Below are positions 23,414 through 34,418 of a stretch of DNA of 64,000 nucleotides, piece after piece. The position numbers and the translations under genes were made by a program. Position 1 is the stretch's first letter; every line of letters starts with the position of its first letter. The notes under the pieces are model-generated. The model was not told the origin of the DNA and searched no databases. It worked only from the letters and a program-made list of their open reading frames with translations. Origin of the DNA: Blasia pusilla. Taxonomy: Eukaryota; Marchantiophyta; Marchantiopsida; Blasiales. Where the stretch lies: the NCBI GenBank assembly GCA_050084515.1, contig CM114271.1, positions 67,208,001 through 67,272,000 of the forward strand, in the 5' to 3' direction.

Positions 23414-25294
23414 ATGAAAGGACGATCACTGCAGACGAGCGCTGACATGAAAGAAAGATCACGTCAGGCGAGCGCATGTCCTCGGAAGTGTACCGCAAAG
23501 GCCAAACCACAAGAGCGTTCATCACTGGTCTGTCAAAATGACACCAGCTCTTGCCGACCGATGCAGATCGTCAACGAGGCTCCTGAAGATGATGAGGCCG
23601 TCACCCGCGCGAAGTGTACTGATCCACTTGTTGTGAATAACGTGAAAGAAATGAGTGTTCCGCAATCCGAAGACAAGGTCGTGGGGCAGGGTGCCTGTAG
23701 GAGTCAGGTGGACGCAGAAACACTCTCCAGCTGTCTGAGTGCCAGTTCGTCGGATCTTTGTAATCTCCAAGATCGAACGATTGACGGACTTGATTTCGGT
23801 TCTCTACCATTTCCTACTAGCGCTCTGGATGGAAATGTGAGCGTAACACCGGTGCCAAAAGAGCAAAAGTCTCCCCAGACTCAATGGATCAGTTCCGATT
23901 CTGCTGGCACCACTTTACCGAAACTTCTGGGAGCTGTAGCTGAGGATGTTAATATTTTATGGGCTCATGGTAAGAACTTTGTTGATCGACTGTTCCATCA
24001 CAAGAAACTGTTAGTTGATATGGAGCAGAAGGCGAAGTCTCTCGAGCGAGAAGAGGAATTGAAAGACGCCACCATAAGAGATCTGATGGAGAACGCGCAG
24101 CGTAAAGAGAGATCCTCTGCCGAGTTGAAATTGCAGTTGGACGACCTCAAGCTTCTAGATGAAGAGAAGCGTAACACTATTGCTGAGCTGAACGAAAAGG
24201 CGCGGCAGCAGGAGAGAGTGTCGGAAACGCAATGTGAAGCCTTCAGGAAGAAGGTAAGGAATTTGGAGATGGAGCGGGATCTACGAAAGTCGAATGAAGA
24301 AAAGGCCCGCGTTGAATTGGAAGCAAGTACCGGGAAATTGAACGCCCAGTCCGAAAGTCTGCAAGAAGTTCAGAAGACTGTGGACAAACTGAATTCCAAG
24401 AACATCATACTCTTACAGACAGTGGATAAGATCCAGCGCCAGCTATCTGAGCACCTTTCTGGTGGCAACGGATCGTATCAGGATGGTATGCCGAGTCCGC
24501 AACTCCTTGAATCGACAGCGCAAGACGTCTTCGCCTCCATATCTCGGCTCAGCAGTTTGCTCTCCAAGGATTCGAGTCCGCATGGAGCTTTCAACGCGAT
24601 CCAATTCATGGACTATTTCACCTATGTATATGGAAGACCTGTTTACCTCTCGCGAGAAGCTCATAAGCTTCTCTTTCTGAAAGCTTGCATCTGCAAACTT
24701 CTTTTCGAAAACTTTGAATCGGAAGCTTTCTTCCCTTTTGGGGAACCAATTTTTCTAGCGCCAGACGTCCGAGCCCGGCTCTATCATGAATATTTCCAAA
24801 GCGAGCAAAAGTTAATGGCAAAACATGAGCCGAGCAGGACATATACCCCAAACGAATTCTCATTAGGAAACCACGCAGGTTTTCTTGACTACATCCGCTT
24901 GAACTTGCGAGTGCTGCCTCCATACATCCATTCATTCATATCATCAGATTACTTCGACGTATGGGGTAACAACCTCGTACCCGCAACTGAGTCTGGCAAA
25001 AGTGCATCCGGTTGTCCAATCTCCAAAGACGTCCTCAACCTCGCTCGGAGCTTCATTTTAGCAGCACGGAAAGTGTGGAACTTCCACAAACTCTGCTTAT
25101 CTTTTGACCCTCCTGCAACAATTTTCAGAGTTGCTCCGGGAAGTAAATTCGACTCCATCTTCATGGAGAGCGTGATATCGCTGGACGATGATCCGAATCT
25201 CCAGGAGATGGTCGGCTTCATGATCAACCCTGGTTTTCGACTTCGAAAGTCTGTAATTAAATCCAAAATTTACTTCTCTAGAAGGCCAGTATGA
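23414..25294 (+). CDS. GIL1 / IRK-interacting-protein-like (DUF641-type) protein
   Basis: An intact intronless frame of 626 codons. Residues 1-190 are low-complexity and probably disordered, and open with a short internal duplication (MKGRSLQTSAD / MKERSRQASAC). Residues about 193-348 form a long charged coiled coil. Residues about 365-626 match the C-terminal part of plant GIL1 and IRKI proteins. The supporting motifs are SREAHKLLFLKACICKLLFE (near 413), WNFHKLCLSFDPPATIF (near 555) and EMVGFMINPGFRLRKSVI (near 598). In Arabidopsis, GIL1 is needed for light-induced randomisation of growth direction, and IRKI binds a receptor kinase. The biochemical role is unknown and is probably scaffolding. 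The first ATG was chosen. A second in-frame ATG 33 bases later, inside the duplication, is possible. The neighbouring LRR remnants are suggestive but not evidence of a partnership. Confidence 0.88.
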   Translation: MKGRSLQTSADMKERSRQASACPRKCTAKAKPQERSSLVCQNDTSSCRPMQIVNEAPEDDEAVTRAKCTDPLVVNNVKEMSVPQSEDKVVGQGACRSQVDAETLSSCLSASSSDLCNLQDRTIDGLDFGSLPFPTSALDGNVSVTPVPKEQKSPQTQWISSDSAGTTLPKLLGAVAEDVNILWAHGKNFVDRLFHHKKLLVDMEQKAKSLEREEELKDATIRDLMENAQRKERSSAELKLQLDDLKLLDEEKRNTIAELNEKARQQERVSETQCEAFRKKVRNLEMERDLRKSNEEKARVELEASTGKLNAQSESLQEVQKTVDKLNSKNIILLQTVDKIQRQLSEHLSGGNGSYQDGMPSPQLLESTAQDVFASISRLSSLLSKDSSPHGAFNAIQFMDYFTYVYGRPVYLSREAHKLLFLKACICKLLFENFESEAFFPFGEPIFLAPDVRARLYHEYFQSEQKLMAKHEPSRTYTPNEFSLGNHAGFLDYIRLNLRVLPPYIHSFISSDYFDVWGNNLVPATESGKSASGCPISKDVLNLARSFILAARKVWNFHKLCLSFDPPATIFRVAPGSKFDSIFMESVISLDDDPNLQEMVGFMINPGFRLRKSVIKSKIYFSRRPV

Positions 25295-26070
25295 AAAGCC
25301 AGCGTCTACCAACGTCGGAGAGCAAGCGCATGTAGACCAGCAACTAATCCAATAGTTTTACATGTAATTCGATATCTACATCAGATTAATGACGGAACGT
25401 TTCAATGCATCGCACGAAGCAAAACTGTTTGTTGATGAATCTGGGTGTTAAAAATCCCAACTGAAGCGTTAAAAGTGAAATCTCCCTCGCGAAAGAGGAA
25501 TTTATATAGATAAAAACCGAAACATTTAACTCGTACGAAGCGGAAAAACCAAATATTTATGTTTTTGTCTACATGTACCCTAACTCTAAGCCTACTACTC
25601 AATGCAAAAAGCTATTACAGTTCTATCCGCAGCTAAAATCCATGTTAACTAAACATTGTTAGATTCGTTAGAAGCCTCTCTGATGTAAATGTGTGGAAAT
25701 AATTCCCACTCGAATATGAAGAAAATTCTAAAACATCTTGCTATGTAGACAATACATACATTTGCGCACATAAAATCGGAATGAACCTGACGAATCCTTT
25801 CAATTTGACGTCTTAATCGGAAATGTGCTTGAGATTTTCTTCCCCATTCCACGCATAATCGAACGGGTACATTGAAAACAAGTGAATAGATGATAGAAAT
25901 AAAAATACATGTAGAGACTACAGTTAGGTGAATGAGACGTTACTAATTTAAGATGAATAATAGTGAGTGTTCATCGGAATAGAATAGCATGCAAAAATAG
26001 AATCATACATGAATCTAACCATCACACAACATGAATTGAAGTGAAGTTAAGGCCATTCTCAATTTATTGC
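25295..26070. other. 3' flank of the GIL1-like gene and intergenic DNA
   Basis: No reading frame is supported. AATAAA-like signals occur (for example AATAAAAATAC near 25897), but none can be assigned. Composition drops back to AT-rich here. Confidence 0.4.
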
Positions 26071-26074
26071 AATA

Positions 26075-26350
26075 TCAAGACGTCTTCTACTCTAATGCCT
26101 AAATGCTTACCAAATCCTAGTAATAGAGATGTTCCAAATGCTCGACATAAGATATCTCGTATACTCTTGGGAAGAAGAAAAAGCTCTTTCCCAAATAATA
26201 ACCCTTGACGAGTCACTTGGTCCAAACAAAAATCCCGACTCAATGGAGCTAGCTCCAACCTCATCCAACATCTCTATTTGAACCTATGTCTAAAGAGCCT
26301 GGTGGTCCTCTATGTCATCAACATGAACTCTACACATCGGCTAAGTTAAA
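26075..26350 (+). repeat. Dispersed repeat family R2, copy 2
   Basis: It shares CTTGGGAAGAAG/AAAAGCTCTTTCCCAA-like, CAACCTCATCC(G/A)A(T/C)ATCTC and CTATGTC(G/A)TC(G/A)AC phrases with 2690-3000 and 58080-58350, in the same order and orientation. This is the most diverged of the three copies. Confidence 0.5.
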
Positions 26351-27839
26351 CTAAGATATTATAGTTTATTGTGTGAATGCACATGGTTACACAAACCACA
26401 TTATTAATCAAATTTACACTTCTCAATACACATATAGATCCATACATATTCATAATTAAAATTCATGCATGTACAACAAAATCACACAATTATACTCATA
26501 ATTGGAAATTGTGTCCCCTAACTTCATATAGCATGATATCCATCTAACATGATTTACTATCCTATATAAATCTAGCACCATGAGTGTCATCGTGTCAAAA
26601 ATATCTCCCAACATATGCTCGCCCTCTTATCCATCTAATCTATCTCAACATAGAGATATCAAAGTACCCATGTATCTGCAACACTATAGCTAACATTAAC
26701 CCCTATGTTAATGCCCCTTAAGAAATCCAATACTCTCATATCCTTCTTCGAATCTTCATACTTTGCCACATTATATGTATGGTATCCAAGGACATCAAGT
26801 TTTCATTCCAAGAGCATAATCATCACTTGACTTTTTTTGCTCCAAGATAAAAGCATGACTCCACACTTTCCGCATATGCTTGTTTGTACTCCTTTGCAAC
26901 ATTATCCTGCTTTTACTGCACAATTGTAAAGAGATCTGCGTATCATGGGAAGAGACGCCCATTGTAGCATTTCTTTCCGTGGGACTATCCACCATTGAGA
27001 TATATACCATATGGACTTCCCTCCAACAACTCGCTTGGCCAACTAATACTACATATGAATATTGGGAACATGGTTATGACATCATCTCGTGGACTATCAC
27101 TACACCTTGCAAATCACACATGTAAATATCTCACTTGTTCAAGACTAAGTATTCAAAATATTCCACTATAGAGACTTGTGAAAGTGAGCCGATCACAAAT
27201 GTTGTCCATGAAGTGAGTTCATGCAAGTTTTCTCTTGGATTACAAATGCTTCGATAAGGTGGAGGATACCATAATTGAAATGTTTGTTTGAAATTAATTT
27301 AAATATTTTAAATATTACTAGTTCCTCAAAATTTACCAACTCATCAAAATAAGTGATTGTCTTTTATTTATTGAAAGATGGGGATTGGAAAAGGAATGAT
27401 TCTTTTTTTCCAAAATTCATGAAGGAAAATAGATGTTTGAATTGAATTGTAAAGGAAAATAATTTATGAATTATTTTAGCAACAAATATTGCATGGGGTA
27501 GAATCAAAAGGAATTTGGATGGAGTATAAAAAAATTATTTATTAGTTTATTATTTATTTAATATTATAATTGGTGAATATAAATATTACAAAAAAATTGA
27601 AAATGTTAGATAAAGAAATTATTTGTGCCTTGGTTCATATGTAATGGAAAGGGAAATTTAATTTTAATGGAGAAGGAAAAGATTTGGTTCGAATTTTATG
27701 GAAGGATAAATTTACTTACGGAACTAAGATATCATTTACATTTGATTTCAAGACACTAATTACTTTCAAGAGTGAAATGTAATAACTCTTCTAAGACTTT
27801 ATAGAATAGTGCATATGGTCCCCAAGTTACATCTATCAC
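26351..27839. other. AT-rich intergenic DNA
   Basis: CACATGGTTACACAAACCACAT near 26380 is a further trace of the CACATNGCTANACAA-type repeat start. Otherwise no gene or repeat could be supported. Confidence 0.4.
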
Positions 27840-30600
27840 TCTTGCAAAGTCTCAATCCAAATGAAGTTGAGACCACAGCTTAAAAAATTACCTTTTGGAC
27901 CCGAAGCTCTAAACCTTAAATGAAAAGGTCTTTAATTTTTCATCTTCTCCAAAATTTTCATCTTGACCTTAAATTTTTCTCGCATGGTCTCCAAGGTGCA
28001 TGTAGCACTCTTGCCAAGTTTCAAGCCAAATGGAGTTGGGACCACAAGCTCAAAAATTGTAAAGTCTTCTTAGGACCCGAACCATCAAACCTTCTTTCAA
28101 AATAATTTTTTTCTTATTTTTCATCTTGTCCAACTTTTCCATCTTGAGCTGCACTATGGCCAATATGGTCCCCAAGGTGAATGTTCCACTCTTGCCAAGT
28201 TTCAAGCAAAATGGAGTTGGAACCACAAGCTTAAGAATTTCCAAGTCCTTTTAGAACTTGAATTATGAGACCTTCTATGAAAATAAAGTTTTTTCATTTG
28301 TCATCTTATCCAACTTTCTCATCTTGAGCTCAAATTAGGCCAACATGATCTCCAGGGTTGATGTTCTACTTTTTCCAAGTTCCAAGAAAAATGGAGTTGT
28401 GAGCAAAACCTTCCAAATTAATAATTTCTTTTTGGACCCCAACCATCAAAACTTCTAGCTATAGAAATAAGGTTCCCTCATTTTTCATCTTGAAATTTTT
28501 CCCACATTGTCTCCAAGTTTCCTCTAGCCCTCTTGCCAAGTTTCAAGAAAAATGGAGTTAGGACCACAAGCTCAAAAATTGGCAAGTCCTTTTTTTATCC
28601 GAACCCATCAAATCTTGAATAAAAAGAAGATCTTTTCATTTTTTATCTTGTCCTACTTTCTCATCTTGAGCTAAAATTTGGCCAACATGATCCCCAAGGG
28701 TCATGTTATACTCTTGCCAAGTTTCAAGCAAAATAGAGTTTTCCCCATGGTTGCACAAAAGGGTCATGTTATACATGATCAAGGATGGGAGGGGCAATGA
28801 AGAAATTTCATGAAGGCAAAATGAGAAAGAAGAGTTTTAACAAGTCCTTCCAAACCCATGGTTGCGGACTTTGTCCAAAACATGAAAAACCTCACATATT
28901 AATAAGTCCTATTCTCACCCAAACCATCAAACCTTCTATCAAATTAAGGCTTTTTCCATTTTTCATCATGTCTCATCTTCATCTTGATGCACGTTCCACT
29001 TTTACCAACTTCTAAGAAAAATTAGGCCCCAGAAATTTGTCTCTTTTGACTTTCGAGCCCGGACCTTCTATCAAATTATGGTTTTTTTTCATTTTTCATC
29101 ATGTCCCATCTTGAGCATAAATTTGGCCCACATTGTCCCGGGGGCGCATGTTCCACTCTTGCCAGGTTTCAAGAAAAATGGAGTTGTGAACAAAACCTCA
29201 CAAATTAATACCTCCTTTTTTTTATCTCAACCATTAGACCTTGTATAAAAATAAGGAATTTTCATTTCCCATCTTGAGCTTGAATTTGGCCCACACAGTC
29301 TCCAAGGTGCATCTAACTTTCTTGCCAAGTTTCAAGCAAAATGGATTTGTAAAAAAAAACCTCATAAATTAATTTTTTGACCCCAAACATCCGGTCTTCT
29401 TTAGAAATAAGGTTTTTTTTTTTCATTTTTCATCTTGTCCAAATTTCTCATCTTGAGCTAAAATTTGGCCCACATGGTCTCCAAGATGCATCTAACCCTT
29501 TTGCCAAGTTTCAAAAAAAATAAAGTTGGGATCTCAAACTCAAAAATTGGCAAGTCCATTTTTTACCTAAACCATCAAACCTTGAATAAAAAGATGGTCT
29601 TTTCATTTTCCTCTTATCCAAAATTTTCATCCTGAGCTAGAATGTGGCCCACATGTTCTCCAAGGTTCATGTAGCACTCCTGCCAAGTTTCAAATAAAAT
29701 GGAGTTGGGAGCAAAACGTCAATAATTGGTAAGTCTGTTTTGGACCCGAACCATCAAACCTTGAATGAAAATAGGGTTTTTAAATTTTCATGTTGTCCAA
29801 CTTTCCCATTTTCAGCTGAAATTTGGCCCACTTGGTCCCCAAGGTGCATGTTTTACTCTTGCCAAGTTTCAAGCAAAATGGAGTTTTGAGGAAAAACCTC
29901 AAAATTGAATAACTCCATTTTGGACCCGAATAATGAGACCTTCTATAGAAAGAAGGTTTTTTCATTTTCCATGTTGTCCAAATCTCAGATCTTGAGCTGA
30001 AATTTGTGTCACATGGTTTTCAAGATGCATCTCGCATTCTTGCTAAGTTTCAAGCAAAATAGAGTTGCGAGCAAAATCTAAAAAATTACAATGTCCTTTT
30101 TTGACCCGAACCATCAAATATTCAATGGAAATTGGATTTCTTAATTTTTAATTTGTCCAACTTTCTCACCTTGAGCATAAATTTGGCCACCATCGTTCCT
30201 AAGGTGGCTGTTACACTCTTGCCAAGTTTCAAGAAAAATGGAGCTGTGAGCAAAACCGCACATATTACTAACTCCCGTTTGGACGCGAACCATTAAACCT
30301 TGAAATTGAAAAGTAGATCTTCTCATTTTTCATGTTGTCCAAATTCTCCATCTAGAGCTGAAATTTGGCTCACACGGTCTCCAAAATGTCTTTAGTAGTT
30401 TTGCCAAGTTTTACCTAAAATAGAGTTGTGATCAGAACCTAAAAAATAGGTAAGTATGTTTTTGCCCCGAACTATTAAACCTTCAATGAAAAGATGGTTT
30501 TTTCATTTTTCATCATGTCCGGATTTTCTAAGTTATATTTATAGAACTCTTGCAAAATTTTGAGCAAAATGGAGTTGTGACCACAAGCTCAAAATCACAC
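27840..30600 (+). repeat. Tandem array of about 180-bp degenerate units
   Basis: The phrase TTGCCAAGTTTCAAGCAAAATGGAGTTG recurs about 16 times in mutated form (longest quoted shared core: CCAAGTTTCAAGNAAAATGG). Taking the AAGT in each unit as anchor gives 27847, 28016, 28197, 28377, 28538, 28719, about 29007, 29164, 29327, 29506, 29685, 29864, 30045, 30224 and 30406, with a weak one near 30556. The usual step is 179-182 bases, with a few of about 160 and one gap of about 288 that holds foreign sequence near 28745-28900. Other conserved parts are GACCCGAACCATCAAACCTT, TTTTTCATCTTGTCCAA and GGTCTCCAAGGTGCATGT. It is satellite-like and of nucleosomal length. Minus-strand frames through it encode a recurring PFCLKLGKS-type peptide. 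Confidence 0.85.
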
Positions 30601-30744
30601 TTATCAATTTGATCTTCAATATAAAAATCAATGCTTTATTAGCGGAAAGGTTATAAAAAATAATGTCATAAAAATGACATTCTTACAATACTCAATACAA
30701 AATAAATTTGCTACAACTATCTACTAATTGGTCTCATTTATGCC

Positions 30745-31490
30745 GTGCGCATTCACATTGCTACACAACATATATAGCTGTCACTAAACACACACACAAA
30801 CACGCACAATGACATGCTAACTCATGGCATCCAAACAACGAAACAAGAAGTCTCAAAGTATCTCCAATCAATCATGGTGAAATCTCTCTCCCAACACCAT
30901 AGTTCTGACATGTGTGCACTCTCACATGTCTCTATTTATGTCAAACCAAACCCACTCTCCCAATGAGAGGCTTGGATTATAATCACAAGGCAAGGGACCA
31001 TAGCTTCGCCGCCTTGTGCCAAAAGGTTCAACAAAGAGAGAATAAGCTCTCAAGCTCTCTCTCATTGAGGTATACCCCTCTCTTCTCCCAAGCTCTCTCC
31101 ATGGTAACATATGCTCCCAAGTCACCTCCTTGGCTCTTGATATGATGTAGGAGGTCAAGGTCTACTTACCAAAAATTTAAAGTCGACCATATATTCAAAA
31201 TAGTACTTACCTAAAATAGTAAGTTTCTCAATATGACTCCAAATGAGCCAAAACGAAGGCGCTTAGCAAGTCATTCTCGACCTCTTGAGCCTATCCTCCA
31301 CTACTTGCGAAGGCGTTGTACTAGATCTCACTAATCTATCCTAAAGAAGTGGCAAGTGTCCTACGCATACACATCGCTATATAACATACATCGCTGTCAT
31401 CAAATACACACACAAACTCGCACGAACCCATACTAACTCATGGCATCAAAATCACGAGATAAGAAGCACCAAAATATCTAAAATCGGCCC
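30745..31490 (+). repeat. Flanking direct repeat on both sides of the left LTR
   Basis: The segment at about 30748-30880 returns at about 31356-31485. Both contain a CATTCACATTGCTACACAACA-like start, a run of ACACACACACAAAC, and CTAACTCATGGCATC. Together they bracket the left LTR, giving a repeat-LTR-repeat arrangement. The element has no such copy at its right end. This suggests recombination or nested insertion. Confidence 0.6.
30885..31354 (-). repeat. LTR of element A (left copy)
   Basis: It aligns with 39524-40012 over its length, with shared phrases such as CAAACCAAACCCACTCTCC, AGGCAAGGGACCATA, TCCCAAGTCACCTCCTTGGC and CATTCTCGACCTCTTGAG. On the minus strand it opens TGCCACTTCTTTAGGATAG. 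It lacks about 30 bases present in the right copy near 39885-39920. Confidence 0.8.
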
Positions 31491-31799
31491 CCTAGCTGGT
31501 GGTTAGGTCCCTCTAACTCTAGATAGCCATCTATCCCTACCTACCATGACACACATCTCTCGGGCGCTAAGAGCGAAAAGGCCGGATGCTCATGTGGCCC
31601 CATCATTAGTCGCCTTCTTGTTGTTAGCAATGTCGCCAACACAAGTAGGAATCTAGAACTACCTACTCTATGCACATCTAGGATACATCAATCATATCTT
31701 AGGAACCCTAGTGAGAGGTGGCGTCAGACATGCCAATCATAAAGTACAATAGTGGCTGCAGCATGGGCAAAACCATACAACATACACTGCAAGCCTACA

Positions 31800-33105
31800 T
31801 GAACTAATTCTAAGCTTGGATTAACTATACCGTCAATGCTTAGAAGATGACATGGCGCATAGTTACGCACATGCATGGTCCTTCCAAACCATACCATCGC
31901 GTCCCTCCAATAAGAAAACACCAGATGGAAAAATCTCACGCACTCTCAAGATGGTGCGTCCTGCAGTCACATCCAACGTCGTAGGTGCCATCCGCTACAA
32001 GTCAACATAGTCTTCCCAATGAAACCTCCAGATAGTAGGTTTATAACTACCTCCCCGAATAGTCGCAAACCTCAATGTATCCCGATGCTGCGCAATTGCC
32101 AAGTTCTCAAATGCCGTGGGTATCACTATCTAAAATAACTCAACCCTTTGAGAATATGCTTGCATCCATACATCAAGGTCATCAACGTTCAACACCTCAC
32201 CAACATCTCGAGTAATGGCCGTAGGTAAATCTGGCTCTTATCCATACAAAAGCAAGTACCGTGAGAAAGACACTAAGGATGTCTGCCTGCTGAATCTGTA
32301 TCCCATCGCCAACCACGGCAACTGGAGCTCCTAATCTCTTGGGTGACCTCTCTGCAAGCCATACTTGCATAATCCTTTCTTCATCGTAAAACACACTTTG
32401 CTAGTCCATCCGCCTCAGGATGATCTTGCGAAGTAGTGTGGTGGTCGATCAGAGCCTGATCCCATAAGGCCTGAAACTCCCCGCAAAACTATGTGCCTTG
32501 GTTTGTCAACACCTCATGTGGTGCGCCGTAATGACTCAAGGATCAAGGAAGGCATACGATACCCCCTTACTTGCTTTGTCAGGCAATGCAACCAACTCTA
32601 TCCACTTTGAGAAGTGCTTGACCATCACTAACACATAACGACTATGGCGCTCCGTCAAAGGTGAAGGTCTTCCAAAATCCAAACTCCATCTATAACCTAA
32701 ACCCATACTCGGAAGTGGATGCAATGATGGTCATTGAGTCAGAGCATTGAACTATGCTCGGACTCGATCACACACCATACACCTGACAACAAACTACCGA
32801 ACGTCAGTTTGCATGCCTCACCACCAATACTGTATCAAGAGCAAGTTGTACGTCCGCTTCACTCCAAAATGATCCAACTCCTCGTGGGCATGATGCACCC
32901 AACATGCTCTGTGCAAAGGATGAGGCACCATCCGCACTCTACCATCCTCCCAAACTTGCAACACATGTGTCCCCTCCCACCGAAACCATTTGGCTTGCTG
33001 TATGATTCGATCTAGCTCTCTAGCACCCACTGTGCTCGCAACGCTGCTAGTACGCAGGTACTCCAAGACCACTCCATCGTCATGAATATCTCGGCCTCTT
33101 ATCAT
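31800..33105 (-). pseudogene. Integrase remnant of element A
   Basis: The zinc-binding N-domain near 32950-32830 keeps its histidines (HEELDHFGVKRTYNLLLIQY), but the second cysteine pair is not clear. The catalytic core starts near 32700 (YRWSLDFGRPSPLTERHSRY, first catalytic Asp). The C-terminal domain lies near 32000-31800 (RTILRVREI, NYAPCH). Several stops are present. Confidence 0.75.
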
Positions 33106-33309
33106 TTAGCTCCTCATCAGCCTCTAGATCTAAGGACTCTCCATCAAACCTTACCATCGAAGTCTTAACAATCTGGCTCCCCATAGCCAACAAGCCCAAA
33201 TAGGCGGACGCGTGCCATCTTGGCACCAACTCCTCATCACTCTCGCCATGCCAATCAACTCCAATTGTATCTCGCTGACTCAGGCATGGGTTATGGTTCA
33301 AACCAATTA

Positions 33310-34418
33310 CATCCTAGTTGAGCGTCCCAAATCTATGCACCTTGTGGAAGTTATACTCCTGCAACAAAATAGCCCACCTTGCAAGCTTCTCTATAAGCTT
33401 GTTTGACTCCATCAACCACTTAAGTGGCTGATGATCAGTAATGATCGTAAAGGGATTTCCGAATAGATAACATATATGAAATATGCGACAGTCCACAGTG
33501 CTGCCAAGCACTCACCCTGATACGAGCTATACTTTGCCTCTATAGTATTGTTTGAGCGACTAGCGTAAGCCATCATAAACTCTCTACCATCATCGTCATG
33601 TTGGATGAGCACGGCTCCAAGCCCCAACATGCTCCAATGGATATGCAACTAGAAAGGATCCTCCGTGATTTGTCTCCTCAACATGGGTGCAAACCTCAAT
33701 CTGACCTTGAGCAAATGAAATGCTCTCTCCTACTCACCCCCCTAGTGCCATTCCTGATCCACCTTGGTCAGCAAGGTTAGCGGCTTTTCAATTGAACTAA
33801 AATCCTTGACGTACCGTCGATAGAAGTTCACCAATTCCATAAATGCACGAATTTGACTCACATTTGTAGGGCGTGGAATGGGTGAAATAGCCTCTACCTT
33901 CTTCTGCTGCATACCAAGGCCCCTTGGGTATATTTTATAACCCAAGTACTTGCAATTACTTGGATGTAGCTTTAACCCATGTAAATGCAGTCGTCATAAC
34001 ATCTCGTCTAGTATGTAACGGTTGAGGAATATGTTATGTCGCTCATACTCCTCAACCCCGTGGCGCTTAAGTCTATGATGTCATCAATATAACACCTAGC
34101 AAAATCCAGACTTGCCAAGATCCTATCCATGACCCTCTGAACTCAGCCGAGGCGTTCCTTAACCCAAATGGTAAGAACTGCCACTTGTACAAACAATCCT
34201 TGCCATGAGGATTGATGCCCCAAAATGCCATCTTCTGCATGTCCTCCAATTTGAAAGCAGCTCATGGTATCCGACTCGTATATCCAATGAACTAAACACC
34301 TTTTCATGCCCAATCGCATCAAAGATCTCCTCAAGGATGGGCATGGTATACCTATTGGACTTCGTTTGCCGATTGATAGGTCCGTAATCTCCTCATATCC
34401 GCTAGAGCCCTCTCCATG
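33310..34418 (-). pseudogene. Reverse transcriptase and RNase H remnant of element A
   Basis: Recognisable RT pieces on the minus strand are FSSLDIRVGYHEL (near 34290) and the catalytic YIDD at about 34080-34091. IPRPTNVSQIRAFMELVNFY follows (near 33880), and then RNase H pieces near 33600 (LGAVLIQHDDDGREF) and 33430 (TDHQPLKWLMESNKLIEKLA). The domain order is correct. Frameshifts separate the pieces, so no active enzyme can be made. Confidence 0.8.

Noticed and set aside
27840-30600. CRISPR-like regular spacing
   Set aside because: Units are about 180 bp, diverged and contiguous, without short identical repeats and unique spacers. The context is eukaryotic.
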